64,000 nucleotides of DNA. Origin: Flectonema sp. DT1601 (lineage: Eukaryota; Euglenozoa; Diplonemea; Diplonemida; Diplonemidae). Under the pieces are notes generated by a model. That model searched no databases, had not been told where the DNA came from, and saw only the letters and a program-made list of their open reading frames with translations. The first letter of the stretch is position 1. Every line of letters starts with the position of its first letter. Shown here in pieces: positions 42,185 to 51,128 of this stretch. The stretch spans positions 62,001 to 126,000 of the forward strand of contig OZ025848.1 of assembly GCA_964019425.1 (NCBI GenBank), written 5' to 3'. The translations under genes and the position numbers were made by a program.

Positions 42185-42779
42185 CTAACGAGCTTTTCTT
42201 TCCCAAGGCATACCGTATCTTAAACCTTTTCTGTTACCCTTTCTGTAACCACCACCAATGTTACCTTTACCACGAATCATAGACATACGCTCTCTATGCT
42301 TTCCAGCGTCAGAACGACGAGGAGATTTTCCCTGAATGAATCCAAGCTGAGATCTCATGACACCAGTACCGTGAATACCAACCACCGCTTCTGTTTGAAA
42401 ACGATAACGGTTAATGTACGGCTGTGATCTGTCAAAGTCAGGTCTGTAATCCGCACGAGTTCTCTGATATCCTTCTGGACAACCCTGCTGTGGAAAAGGA
42501 GTGAAATATTTCCACAACCAAGAAGTGGACATCGCAGATACATAGTTACGGGCAAGCCTGTTTTTTTTTGTGTTGAATTTTATTTTTTTTTGGGTTTTCT
42601 TTTTGTCGGGGTGATGTTTAACAACAATAAAGTAATAAAAAACAACCCCCGAGAAGTTTTTGACAGGAGATTTAACCTTCACTTCAAGAAGAAAAAAAGA
42701 AAAAAAGGCAGCCAATATAAGTGACATACGGGTTACCCCATCCTCTTATGAAGTAGAACGGCTGCCTCCTCTCGAACAT
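42185..42779 (-). CDS. Orphan basic protein, two exons, 140 aa
   Basis: Exon 1 is 42779-42730 (MFERRQPFYFIRGWGNP), exon 2 is 42557-42185, and the 172-bp intron is GTATGT...ACAG. The splice restores one frame and supplies the only good start codon. The protein is Arg/Gly/Tyr-rich, with RGWGNPLARNYVSAMSTSW, a Tyr/Arg-rich middle (RADYRPDFDRSQPYINRYRF) and a strongly basic Gly-rich tail ending MPWERKAR. There are no cysteines to speak of and no membrane segment. The size and basic N-terminus would suit a mitochondrial complex or ribosome component, but that is a guess. A TAG acceptor lies at 42792-42794, 12 nt before the ATG. Confidence 0.7.
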
Positions 42780-43624
42780 CTTGTCCTTCACCTACTTAAG
42801 GAAGTAAAACAGTGTAAAAGTCAACCCGAATATAAATTCACCAATGGCAGTCTGCTAGCGTGCATGCATTCCTGTTGTAAATAATATCAAAACTCACAAG
42901 TCACTTATTCTCTAACAACAAGTTAACCAACCAGCAGCTTATGATGCGCTCCCTCAACGCAAACACAACGCGTAAACACATTAAAGAATATAACATTTTA
43001 CAGTTCGCTTTGACAGGCGATTTCTTTTAAAAAAAAAGGGAAAACACATTGAACTGTATTACCCTACAGCTCTGGTTGGCTGTTTTGCTTTCTTTGAGCC
43101 ACGCAATCTTCCGTAAGGGGAATGTTGGTGTAGCACGGCAGACTAAAACGAGTTAAAAAAACAACACGCGAAGAAACGAGGGGTGGGTCTTAAAATGAAA
43201 AAAAAGACCTAATAAAACAAGGCTTTCACGGCAAGAAAAAAGTCATTTCCTAATTCTTGCTTGTGACACATAACAGTATCGCTCGGTCAGATACAAACCT
43301 CCTTAGAAGACAATAAACGTAACATAAATCAATAAAAGGATTCTTCATTTCCGTGAGCACTAAACTGAAATATCAACAAGTAAAGTTACCATCTTTTATG
43401 GTGTCCGTCCACAAGACATGAGACTCGTCCCACCAAACTAAATGAAGACTGCGTAAGGAAGGGTTAAGTAGAAGAAAACCAACCAAGTTGTAAGCTGATC
43501 ATTGCAGAGCAATACTAATCAGTAATATCAATCATCCGATCGTCGAAATCCCCAACTTGCCGACAACAAAGCAGCACAGATGTGACTGCTACGTCACAAG
43601 CAGAAAATTATTCAGAAAATATGA
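42780..43624. other. Intergenic region downstream of the Vps41-like gene
   Basis: 845 bp without an open frame of note on either strand. I searched it for missing C-terminal exons of the Vps41-like gene and found none. Confidence 0.45.
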
Positions 43625-45130
43625 CTAGGAATCGAGCGTTACCTTTGGAAGTGATCTGCAGCATCGATTCACTTCCAGCAGACGGAGGTCTTTCTCCGCC
43701 GTGAGGATGGCATCACGAGCTGAAGTCTCGAGGACAGAAAGACAGTGAGCTGCTTCAGGTCTGCGTTTTGTGATTGCGAGGAATTGAATATGACCCTCAG
43801 CATCTCTTGGAGAGATTGCAACAACTTCTAAAGGTGTCATCACAAAATAAGCTCTATCATCTTGATCACCATCTTCTACACAAAGTCGGTAGTGCATAGC
43901 GAATAGGTTTTCAACACCCGTGAGTACCATTCGGTAAACCATTTCTTGTTTAATTTCCCTCAGCTCTCTCCGAAGGACAATTAGTTCCGGCTGAGGTCTA
44001 CATTTGGTGGGAGGTGTTCTGTCACCATCGCGACCAACTTGAGGAACTGTCAACACAACGAGCTTTCTTGCGAACGGTGCTATTCCACAAATAATACTCT
44101 CGCCAGGGATTATTGATCTGTGGACTATTTGAGCGTATTTTGAGCTTCGTTTCTGCCGCTTACAGGCTTCCTGATCGATTGTAGGCAGTTCCAGAATGCA
44201 CAAGACGACTACCAACGGTCCCCATGCCAACAACAGCGAGTCATTAAATTCCCAACATATGGAACATCTGAAATCAGCTTCTTTTGGAGGAAGGTCGAGT
44301 GAAGGTACTGCGACTTCTGTCTCCGCTTCCGAGTCGTAAATATGAAAACCAATATCACTACCAACAGCCACGAGTGTGTCCCTCCATTTGGCTGTGTGGA
44401 TTACGCCACCTCCCTCGAAGGATGGCTGCTGGTTTACCTTCATGCATATTTTACTTTTACTTTTCTTAAAAAGCCGTTGCACTCCAGAAGGAGACGTCAG
44501 AAGGTGTAACTCACCGCTCTTTCCTCCGCTAACTAACTTCCATTGTTTTGGAGTGGAGGCGGGGTCAAGAGTGACGCAGCGGAGAGGGCTTCCAATGTTG
44601 TGCTGCTGAGACTGCGTATCACAGTAAACGAAGCAAATGGCGACAGTCCCATCGCGGGATGAGGTTGCTATGACTTCACCCGTTTCGTTAAATGACGCGT
44701 CAGTGACAGAGGCTGAGTGGACGTTGTCGAAAGAGTGGAGTGTGTTGCCAGTGTGGTCTGTCACTAGAACCATTCCCTTTTGAGTTCCAACCACCAGAAA
44801 TCGAGAGTGAACAGCAATAGCTGTCGCTGAATCTCCCGCATGATGTAATCCTGAAATACTCATCGATAGATCCCAACATCTTGATTCGTCAGTTCTTCCA
44901 AACCTTGAATGGCTATCCATTCTCTTTAAGCTTTCAGCTTTATCACATCCATACTTCATTATTCTAAGCCATCCACTCTTTTCATCTTCTACAATAACTT
45001 CTCTTCCAACGTCTTCCATGTTTAGTAACGCATACTCTGCTTCTTCTGGTCGATCTCTCTCGACAAGCCATCCTAATTGTTCTTCATCGTTCTGTGGAGT
45101 GCTGCTATTAAAGCTGCCGCCATATAACAT
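43625..45130 (-). CDS. VPS41: Vps41-like beta-propeller protein, short form
   Basis: 501 aa, ATG at 45130. The N-terminal two thirds resemble the WD40/beta-propeller of Vps41, the HOPS subunit that tethers late endosomes and vacuoles. Signs are FLVVGTQKGMVLVTDHTGN, HSASVTDASFNETGEVIATS with SRDGTVAIC, KLVSGGKSGELHLL, GVIHTAKWRDTLVAVGSDIG with FHIYD, and the post-propeller PLEVVAISPRDAEGHIQFL, which aligns with the PKDVVVAKERD...HIDWL region of animal Vps41. Known Vps41 proteins run to 850 aa or more with clathrin-repeat helices and often a RING end. Here the frame stops about 60 residues after that block. AAG/GTAACG just before the stop could be a donor, but no downstream exon is visible and the next gene starts 846 nt away. 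Confidence 0.7.
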   Translation of the reverse strand: MLYGGSFNSSTPQNDEEQLGWLVERDRPEEAEYALLNMEDVGREVIVEDEKSGWLRIMKYGCDKAESLKRMDSHSRFGRTDESRCWDLSMSISGLHHAGDSATAIAVHSRFLVVGTQKGMVLVTDHTGNTLHSFDNVHSASVTDASFNETGEVIATSSRDGTVAICFVYCDTQSQQHNIGSPLRCVTLDPASTPKQWKLVSGGKSGELHLLTSPSGVQRLFKKSKSKICMKVNQQPSFEGGGVIHTAKWRDTLVAVGSDIGFHIYDSEAETEVAVPSLDLPPKEADFRCSICWEFNDSLLLAWGPLVVVLCILELPTIDQEACKRQKRSSKYAQIVHRSIIPGESIICGIAPFARKLVVLTVPQVGRDGDRTPPTKCRPQPELIVLRRELREIKQEMVYRMVLTGVENLFAMHYRLCVEDGDQDDRAYFVMTPLEVVAISPRDAEGHIQFLAITKRRPEAAHCLSVLETSARDAILTAEKDLRLLEVNRCCRSLPKVTLDS

Positions 45131-45709
45131 AATATTTACTACTTAAGACTTGAAGAGGAAGGTGATGGTTTTTTGAAAATGTAGAAAACAAGTCTAATAA
45201 AACTTATACATAAATACTTATTTTTTATTTTTGAGTAATAAAAAGTTCCTAAAAATTGCAAAGATAAACAGAACACTTTCGAACATAACAAAAATAATGT
45301 CAGTAGAAAGCATCCAGAAATCGGGTACTACACGGTGTATCTTTTTTATATAAATTTAGATATGTTTGTTCGTAGCTACTACTTCTGTCACTATGAGGTT
45401 TATGGTTGTTCTTGAGGCGCCCTTAACTTGGAGCAAAAGATGGGTATGTTAATTTAATTATCAACCAGTACCCACCAATAGAGAAGACAAATTCAGAATT
45501 AAATCTTCTCGCTAATATTTTTATAACTCGTAGAGAGTTTTTACTAAGAAAAAAAAAAAAATAATAACTTACTGAAAAAAAAAAAGAGAGAAAAGAAGAA
45601 AAAAAAAAGAATCGGCAAACTTCACTTTTTTTTACTTTTTTTACTCAACACTTTTTGTTTTGTTTGTGCGCAACCGGACCCCTTATAAAATAGCCCATGC
45701 CTGTGTGAC
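45131..45709. other. AT-rich intergenic region
   Basis: Poly-A and poly-T tracts at 45549-45640. No gene or RNA recognised. Confidence 0.45.
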
Positions 45710-45967
45710 TTAGCACTCCATTATATGCATGTGTAGGCTGGTGTCGCAGTGCGGAAGGAGGACTTTGAGGGTGTACCTTTTTGATTGTATCTGGAAGGGA
45801 TTTTCAGCAGACGGAATATAATTCAGAATCTGATTAAGGAAGCTCGTCCTTGAACTCCGAGGTCTGTCTTTCCCACGACAAGAGTGATCAACGTTTGATT
45901 TCTCAGGTATTGTACGAATGTGATGGACGCAAAGGAGTTCGAGATCCCGAAACCGACAAGCTAACAT
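45710..45967 (-). CDS. Possible small protein, 85 aa
   Basis: ATG-initiated frame (MLACRFRDLELLCVHHIRTI...) two bases after CAACCATCACAG, a plausible trans-splice acceptor, and about 105 nt below the stop of the RING-like gene. That spacing is typical of this cluster. No domain recognised. It could be a real small gene or the 3' UTR of its neighbour. Confidence 0.35.
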   Translation of the reverse strand: MLACRFRDLELLCVHHIRTIPEKSNVDHSCRGKDRPRSSRTSFLNQILNYIPSAENPFQIQSKRYTLKVLLPHCDTSLHMHIMEC

Positions 45968-46073
45968 CCCTGTGATGGTTGGCTGAGGTTTTTGCAGACG
46001 ACCCCGAACCTTCCCCGCCGTTGACGTTCACTGCGAATGTCGGGATTTCCCGAACTTGGAAGACCGGAAAGCT

Positions 46074-46850
46074 TCAGTCTTCAGTACGATCAGCAGTGTC
46101 TGCTTTCAGCAGAGCATTTCTGAACTTCGCCTCCGTAATCTCAGCGTGCCCAACCGCGTTCAACGTGTCCTGAAACGCAGCGATCGCATCCCCCGAGAAA
46201 CCTTTCCGATCCAACCTTAACGCTTCCAGGCGCGTTACCATCAGCTGCAACGAATCTCTTACGTTGCTGCTGCGGTACGCTACAGGCAGCAACGCCTGGA
46301 TAGCCTCATTTAATACACGAGCCTCATGTGTTGAGTCCCTTGAAGCCGTGTCCCGCGCCCGTTCCAGGAACGGGCCATAACGGGTGTCAAGCTTCTGGGA
46401 CATTGCCTCCAAGGTGACAGCGTTGTCAATTGACCTTCCCCACGTCGTCACGCGGCGAATGTCTGTTTTGATCCTTTTGATTGCAGCCCAATCGGCTCCA
46501 TCAAATGATCGCTTCTCGCTGTGTACTTCTTCTTCCTGACAAACACTCTTTGTCGGAATTAGACGATCGCCTTTGCTCATCAGCCAGGCACAAATTGGAC
46601 ACACCCAATTCGATCGATGTACAAGGAATGGCGACGCATTCCTTTCTGTAAGCGTCTCAATCAGACACTGTTCAGAACAGCGGTGTCCACATCTCTTGCA
46701 CGAGAGCTCATCAACATGAGACTCGTCGCAGCTCGTGAAGATACATTCATCTTCGATAGGGTGACCCTGCACATCTGCAGGCCACTCACTCGCAGAGATT
46801 GTGTTCCACTCAACAGTGGAGGGTTCACTATGATATCTCGTAGTAGTCAT
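46074..46850 (-). CDS. RING-like zinc-finger protein
   Basis: 258 aa from the ATG at 46850 (MTTTRYHSEPSTVEW); the frame upstream has only a GTG. Residues about 36-87 carry a Cys/His cluster with spacing C36-x4-C41-x12-C54-x-H56-x-C58-x3-C62-x21-C84-x2-C87, plus an extra C51. This is close to, but not a textbook, C3HC4 RING (SCKRCGHRCSEQC then WVCPIC). The remaining ~165 residues are predicted helical and charged (AIKRIKTDIRRVTTW, NEAIQALLPVAYR). An E3-ligase role is possible. A TAG acceptor candidate is at 46893-46895. Confidence 0.65.
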   Translation of the reverse strand: MTTTRYHSEPSTVEWNTISASEWPADVQGHPIEDECIFTSCDESHVDELSCKRCGHRCSEQCLIETLTERNASPFLVHRSNWVCPICAWLMSKGDRLIPTKSVCQEEEVHSEKRSFDGADWAAIKRIKTDIRRVTTWGRSIDNAVTLEAMSQKLDTRYGPFLERARDTASRDSTHEARVLNEAIQALLPVAYRSSNVRDSLQLMVTRLEALRLDRKGFSGDAIAAFQDTLNAVGHAEITEAKFRNALLKADTADRTED

Positions 46851-47530
46851 TTTGTTAAAGGCAACAATTTTGTTCACAAACAGTACGAAATCCTAATAAT
46901 GGAATAATTGAGTTAAGTTGCGCTGCCGATTCTCTTTTTCTACCGAACAATCGGTTCAGGCATTTAAAAAAAAAAAAACTTCTGCTAAAATCGTAGAAAC
47001 GACAAGGCATTCTAAAAACGCCTTAACAGCAGGTGGGAATTTATTTGCGCAACAAAAAAAAAGGGTCGCGTCCTCGGCAAAAGTAAGCCACATATGCTGA
47101 CAAAAAGTCTGAAGCCTTGACACTTAGCTCTTCCAAACCAATGAAGGTGGAACAGGAGTGACTGCATCGAATGCTGAAACAGACAGCGTGCGAAGAAGAA
47201 GAAAATAAAAGACGTAAAGTACTCACACGGAAGAGTGATAGGTAAGAACTTACAATATTTCCAATGTGACATGCTAGGGTCAGGACAAGAAATGCGCCTG
47301 ACGTGAGTGACTACCCACAAGACACGCGGCAGGAGGCAACTTGTACTTGGCTTCCACTTTTAAAGACTACCAGTTTCCTCATTTAGAAATTCCAGCAGAC
47401 AAAGAAAAGTAAAAGAGCTGTACTATAGCATGTGTTTTCTTAAAGTTAAAAAAATCGGATAATTTCGCCTAAAAGGAGGAGTTCCAAAAAAACACATAAC
47501 TAAATAAATAAAATATGAATCATTTATATG
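46851..47530. other. Intergenic region
   Basis: Only short open frames without plausible protein composition. No gene seen. Confidence 0.4.
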
Positions 47531-47734
47531 TCAAAGGTTCCCGAAACCAACATTGTTGCGTCCCAGAGAGAGTTCACTCCGAATTTTGAGACCCCAAACA
47601 CCCAACACTGCGAGTACTGTAAGACCTACTGCAGAATAATGAAATACGTTCCAATCAGCATTCTCTTTTGCCTCAACCAATACCGACATTGCTAAGAGAG
47701 TCATGAAGCGGAGCAGCGTCTGGAATCCTGTCAT
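47531..47734 (-). CDS. Small two-helix membrane protein, 67 aa
   Basis: ATG at 47734. There are two hydrophobic segments, residues about 4-21 (FQTLLRFMTLLAMSVLVEA) and about 33-49 (SAVGLTVLAVLGVWGL), joined by a short acidic/polar loop and followed by a polar tail with KIRSELSLGRNN. The first could be a signal peptide or anchor. The size suits a small subunit of an organellar or ER membrane complex, but no family is recognised. ACAAAG six bases before the start is a weak acceptor. Confidence 0.55.
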   Translation of the reverse strand: MTGFQTLLRFMTLLAMSVLVEAKENADWNVFHYSAVGLTVLAVLGVWGLKIRSELSLGRNNVGFGNL

Positions 47735-48682
47735 TTTTTCTTTGTAAGAATTGCTTTAAAACGGGTCTGGACTGGTGCTTTTGAAAAGAGAAAACGTTGA
47801 CAAAAAATATATAAAGATAAAATGTAAAGATGCCAAACAAACTTCATCATCTACTTAGGATTCCTGTCTTAAAAAAAATAATAAATAAAATTCAAAAAAA
47901 AAAAGTGTTTTTTTTTTTTTTTTTTTTTTATTCACATATCTACACTAGAAATTTTTGTAAAGAAAAAAATAAAATAAATAAAAAATACAAATTATATTTC
48001 TCCGAAATCACCTTTTTGAGAAAACACTGATGAAGAAGTTGGGAAGGGAAAAAGAAACTCAAATCAGAGTACACTAAAAAACCAGATGACAATTTGTGAA
48101 AACTTGAACAGAAAAAATAAAGAGGCGGTGGTCGCTGTTCCTTTCCTTTGAAACAAATAACTTCGGTAAACTCTGTAAATCACCAATTGTACATAAACGA
48201 AGACAGTTTTGCGAAAAAGCACCACCTCCCAACCTTTTTTTTTTCCTGCGGCGCGGTAGTAACGAATAAAAAAAAAAGGATTCTTGTTCAGCTATCGCAC
48301 AGGCGCTGGTGGTTTGAACAATAACAGCACAGCAGCATCTACTCTAAGACCACATTGAGGTGTGTCCCCATTCAGACGCTGAAATCGGGTGGTTGTCAAA
48401 TTTATCCGTACTTTTGATCTGTTTTATATTATTTGTTGATTTTGATGTTTAATAATTGAAAAGATGAGCACATCGGACTTTCGAGAGAACGCCAGTAGCC
48501 CAATGAGAGAACCAACAAACTGTTTCCAGTGGAAGCATTATTTCGATTGTGTATTTATTTTGTGAGGCTTCTTTACATTTCCTCAGGTACATATTTTTTG
48601 ATGTTTTGATTTCTCAAAAACTTGTTCCAAAAGGGTATTCTTAAATCTCAAATCTCCCTTTTTAAGGAGTTTTTGTTGCAGT
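47735..48682. other. AT-rich intergenic region
   Basis: A T20-class tract near 47910-47929 and scattered A/T runs. No gene or RNA recognised. Confidence 0.45.
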
Positions 48683-49576
48683 TTAATTTGGCTGCCAAAA
48701 AAACTTTTGTTCTCCGGAAAAGAAAATTCGGAAATGCTCCCCCCCTTTAAAAAAGAAAAAAGAGCATTTTGTGTAACAGTGAATAATACATACCTGGAAG
48801 AGATTAACCGCTAAGAATGGATATTCAACAGCAGATTCCATTCTCCAGTGGGTTCCGAATTCACCTCCGGCCATACAGTCCCACTGATTGTGGTCTCCTG
48901 GAGCACCGTACACCATGGTCATGGTAACTGGCCATGAGAACTCACGAGTCATTTCTGGAGTACCCATTCCCTGAGATTTTCCCCAATAGTAAAATAGTCC
49001 ACCAAAACCTCCGTAGATCAGCGCCGCTCGACCTGCTGGAACACTTCCACCAGAAGCAATTCTGGCACCCACAAGTAAACTTAAGGTACCAAAAAAATGA
49101 GGAACAGGGTCAAAGTGACCCCTCCGGTTTCTTCTTCCGAAGTTTTGACAAAAAATCTCCTTCGGAATTGCATAACTCGCTGCTGCGAATCCTAATTGAA
49201 GTGTTGGTCTCAATACCCAGACCCATGATAATCGTTTCATGGCCCATGTGTGAGTACTTCTAACGTTTAAGTTTAGTCTTTTAAATGTTCCGGGAGCATC
49301 CGTTACCATCTGATCCTTGAGACAAGTATAAATTCCTATTCCACAACCTGTCGCTGCTGAAATTGCGATCATTCTACCAGGAGATTCACTGGGATCTCTT
49401 CCAGCTGCACATATAAAAGGGTACGTATCTAGCTTCCATCCGTCGATCATTGGGTCTCTTGGGCATACATACCAAGGCTTAGTCTCTCTCATGTGCGCTG
49501 ACGTGGCATATATAGGGTTGCAGTAGTCCATGGCGAGCTCCACATTCTCCCAGGTTTTTCGCCATCCGGTCAACAT
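48683..49576 (-). CDS. Multi-pass membrane protein, two exons, 263 aa
   Basis: Exon 1 is 49576-48794, exon 2 is 48691-48683 (Pro-Asn-stop), with a 102-bp GTATGT...GGCAG intron. The start ATG (MLTGWRKTWENVELAMDYC) is 16 nt after TTTCACAG (AG at 49593-49595). A soluble Cys/Trp-rich N-terminus is followed by Gly/Ala-rich hydrophobic stretches: MIAISAATGCGIGIYTC, TLQLGFAAASYAI, FFGTLSLLVGARIASGG and ALIYGGFGGLFYYWG. These are reminiscent of Tim17-like or complex I accessory helices, though I cannot place it in a family. The intron length is a multiple of three with no stop, so retention would give a longer product. Confidence 0.6.
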   Translation of the reverse strand: MLTGWRKTWENVELAMDYCNPIYATSAHMRETKPWYVCPRDPMIDGWKLDTYPFICAAGRDPSESPGRMIAISAATGCGIGIYTCLKDQMVTDAPGTFKRLNLNVRSTHTWAMKRLSWVWVLRPTLQLGFAAASYAIPKEIFCQNFGRRNRRGHFDPVPHFFGTLSLLVGARIASGGSVPAGRAALIYGGFGGLFYYWGKSQGMGTPEMTREFSWPVTMTMVYGAPGDHNQWDCMAGGEFGTHWRMESAVEYPFLAVNLFQVCIIHCYTKCSFFFFKGGEHFRIFFSGEQKFFWQPN

Positions 49577-49914
49577 TTTGTGTACTACTTCCCTGTGAAA
49601 GTTGTAATAAAATATTTTTTTAAAAACTGTTTTTTTGAATGAGGCGAGCTCCACCCAGACTTCTCCAGCCGTTGAATCTCACCCAGACTCAGGCTGTGAG
49701 GAATTAAAATGATTAATAACAACAAGAATAATTCTAATCAACGTAAACCAGTAAAGATGAAGCAATGCATCAACTCCCCTCCGAATAGGGAAGTCTGGTT
49801 AAGTAAATTAAATAACAATTGAACACACGGAATTATCATCCCGTTCCTTTGATGGAAGCTGTTCACACCAACTAGCTGGACTAATTATCGTCTTATTAGT
49901 AACTGTTGAGATTG
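49577..49914. other. Intergenic region between membrane protein and SMNDC1
   Basis: Holds the probable acceptor of the membrane-protein gene near 49593 and the 3' flank of SMNDC1. Nothing else seen. Confidence 0.4.
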
Positions 49915-50926
49915 TTACTTCTTCTTGGTGATTCCTATTTTGTCACCTTGCTCAGATGAAAATATCGATTGTCCCTTATTCACACCAGACCTAACTCCAA
50001 TCTTTCGCGACATTTTTTTGCTTCCCATAAATGATTTCCAATCGTCTCGTCCACCCTCTTGAACGATATTCATTCCCTCGATTCGAGATTTCCACTCTTC
50101 CTTTTTCTTTTGCCTCTTTTCTACAGCAGGTGGCTGGATACCAGAGTCATCCTGTTGGTTGATTTGAATTGATAGGTCGTTCATGGGGGTTGAGCTAAGA
50201 AGAAGAAAAGAGTATCCATACCACGTTACGTGCCTTTTTCATGTTTCCCTTCTTTGGATACCTGATGTGTGCGAGGGGAACCTCTTCGATATTACTGGAA
50301 TTCTTAAATAATCTGTTGTTGTGTTGGTGACGTGTTGATTTAGTTGTTTAAAGTCGATTGGAGAAAAGGAAAAAAAAAAAAAATCCCTTCCCAATGAAGA
50401 AAAAAAAAAAAAACAGAAGCAATACATACACCCAAGCAGTATTAGTGCTGGTCACAGTGTCAATCTTCGCGGGATGAAAAGATCCCATAGTCGGTAATAC
50501 GGCTTCTATATAATCTCCTTTCTTTACGTGAGAAGGAGGTCTCCACGGACGCATGTTGTCTACAGTAGCAGTCAAGGTGGTGGTTTGACCTACGGGGGTT
50601 ACTATCCAGATTTTATTTTCTTCAGAAGTAGGGAGTTCAGATATTGAACAAGTCATCCATTTATTATCTTGACAACGAACTACCACATAGGCTCCTATTG
50701 TATAACACTTTTCACGATTACTTGACTCTGATAATCTGGCTTCTACGAGCTTCTTTTCCGTCAGTGTAATTGCTTCATCAACTTGTGATTTTATTTTTAA
50801 AATTTCTTCACTTCCCGGAGAAGCTTCCAACAATCCTTTCACTTGCGTTAATTGTCCGCGATAGGTAGCGAGGGTAGCATTCAGTTCAGGTATCGTTTCC
50901 GCTGCTTTTTCAGTGAATCCACTCAT
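49915..50926 (-). CDS. SMNDC1: SMNDC1/SPF30-like Tudor splicing factor, two exons
   Basis: Spliceosome assembly factor (nuclear). Exon 1 is 50926-50430, exon 2 is 50194-49915, and the 235-bp intron runs from GTATGT to TTCTTCTTCTTAG. The joined frame is 258 aa (human SPF30 is 238). The N-terminal helices ELNATLATYRGQLTQVKGLL and EEILKIKSQVDEAITLTEK align closely with SPF30. A Tudor domain follows at about 75-130 (YTIGAYVVVRCQDNKWMTCS, IWIVTPVGQTTTLTATVDN) and then a second Tudor-like VKKGDYIEAVLP segment. Exon 2 gives the basic C-terminus with QKKKEEWKSRI and VNKGQSIFSS, matching the human KVKWQQF and KRSIFASPE region. TTTATTGCAG at 50947-50949 lies 20 nt before the ATG. Confidence 0.85.
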
Positions 50927-51128
50927 TTTTAATATTTAAATAATTACTGCAATAAAAAAAAAAAAAAAAAATCTTATTTAAAAAAAAACAAATACTCAAG
51001 CACAAAGCAGAACATCAAAAGACAGGTAAAGCAACAAAGACAATTCTGAAAAGAATGTCAAGAAAGAATGAAGCAAGGGGACTGCAGTCCGCTACCGGTT
51101 CTATTCATTACTTCCTTCTCTTGATAGA

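Noticed and set aside
47012-47320. 102-codon minus-strand frame
   Set aside because: The Phe-rich part comes from short tracts; no similarity and no acceptor before the start.
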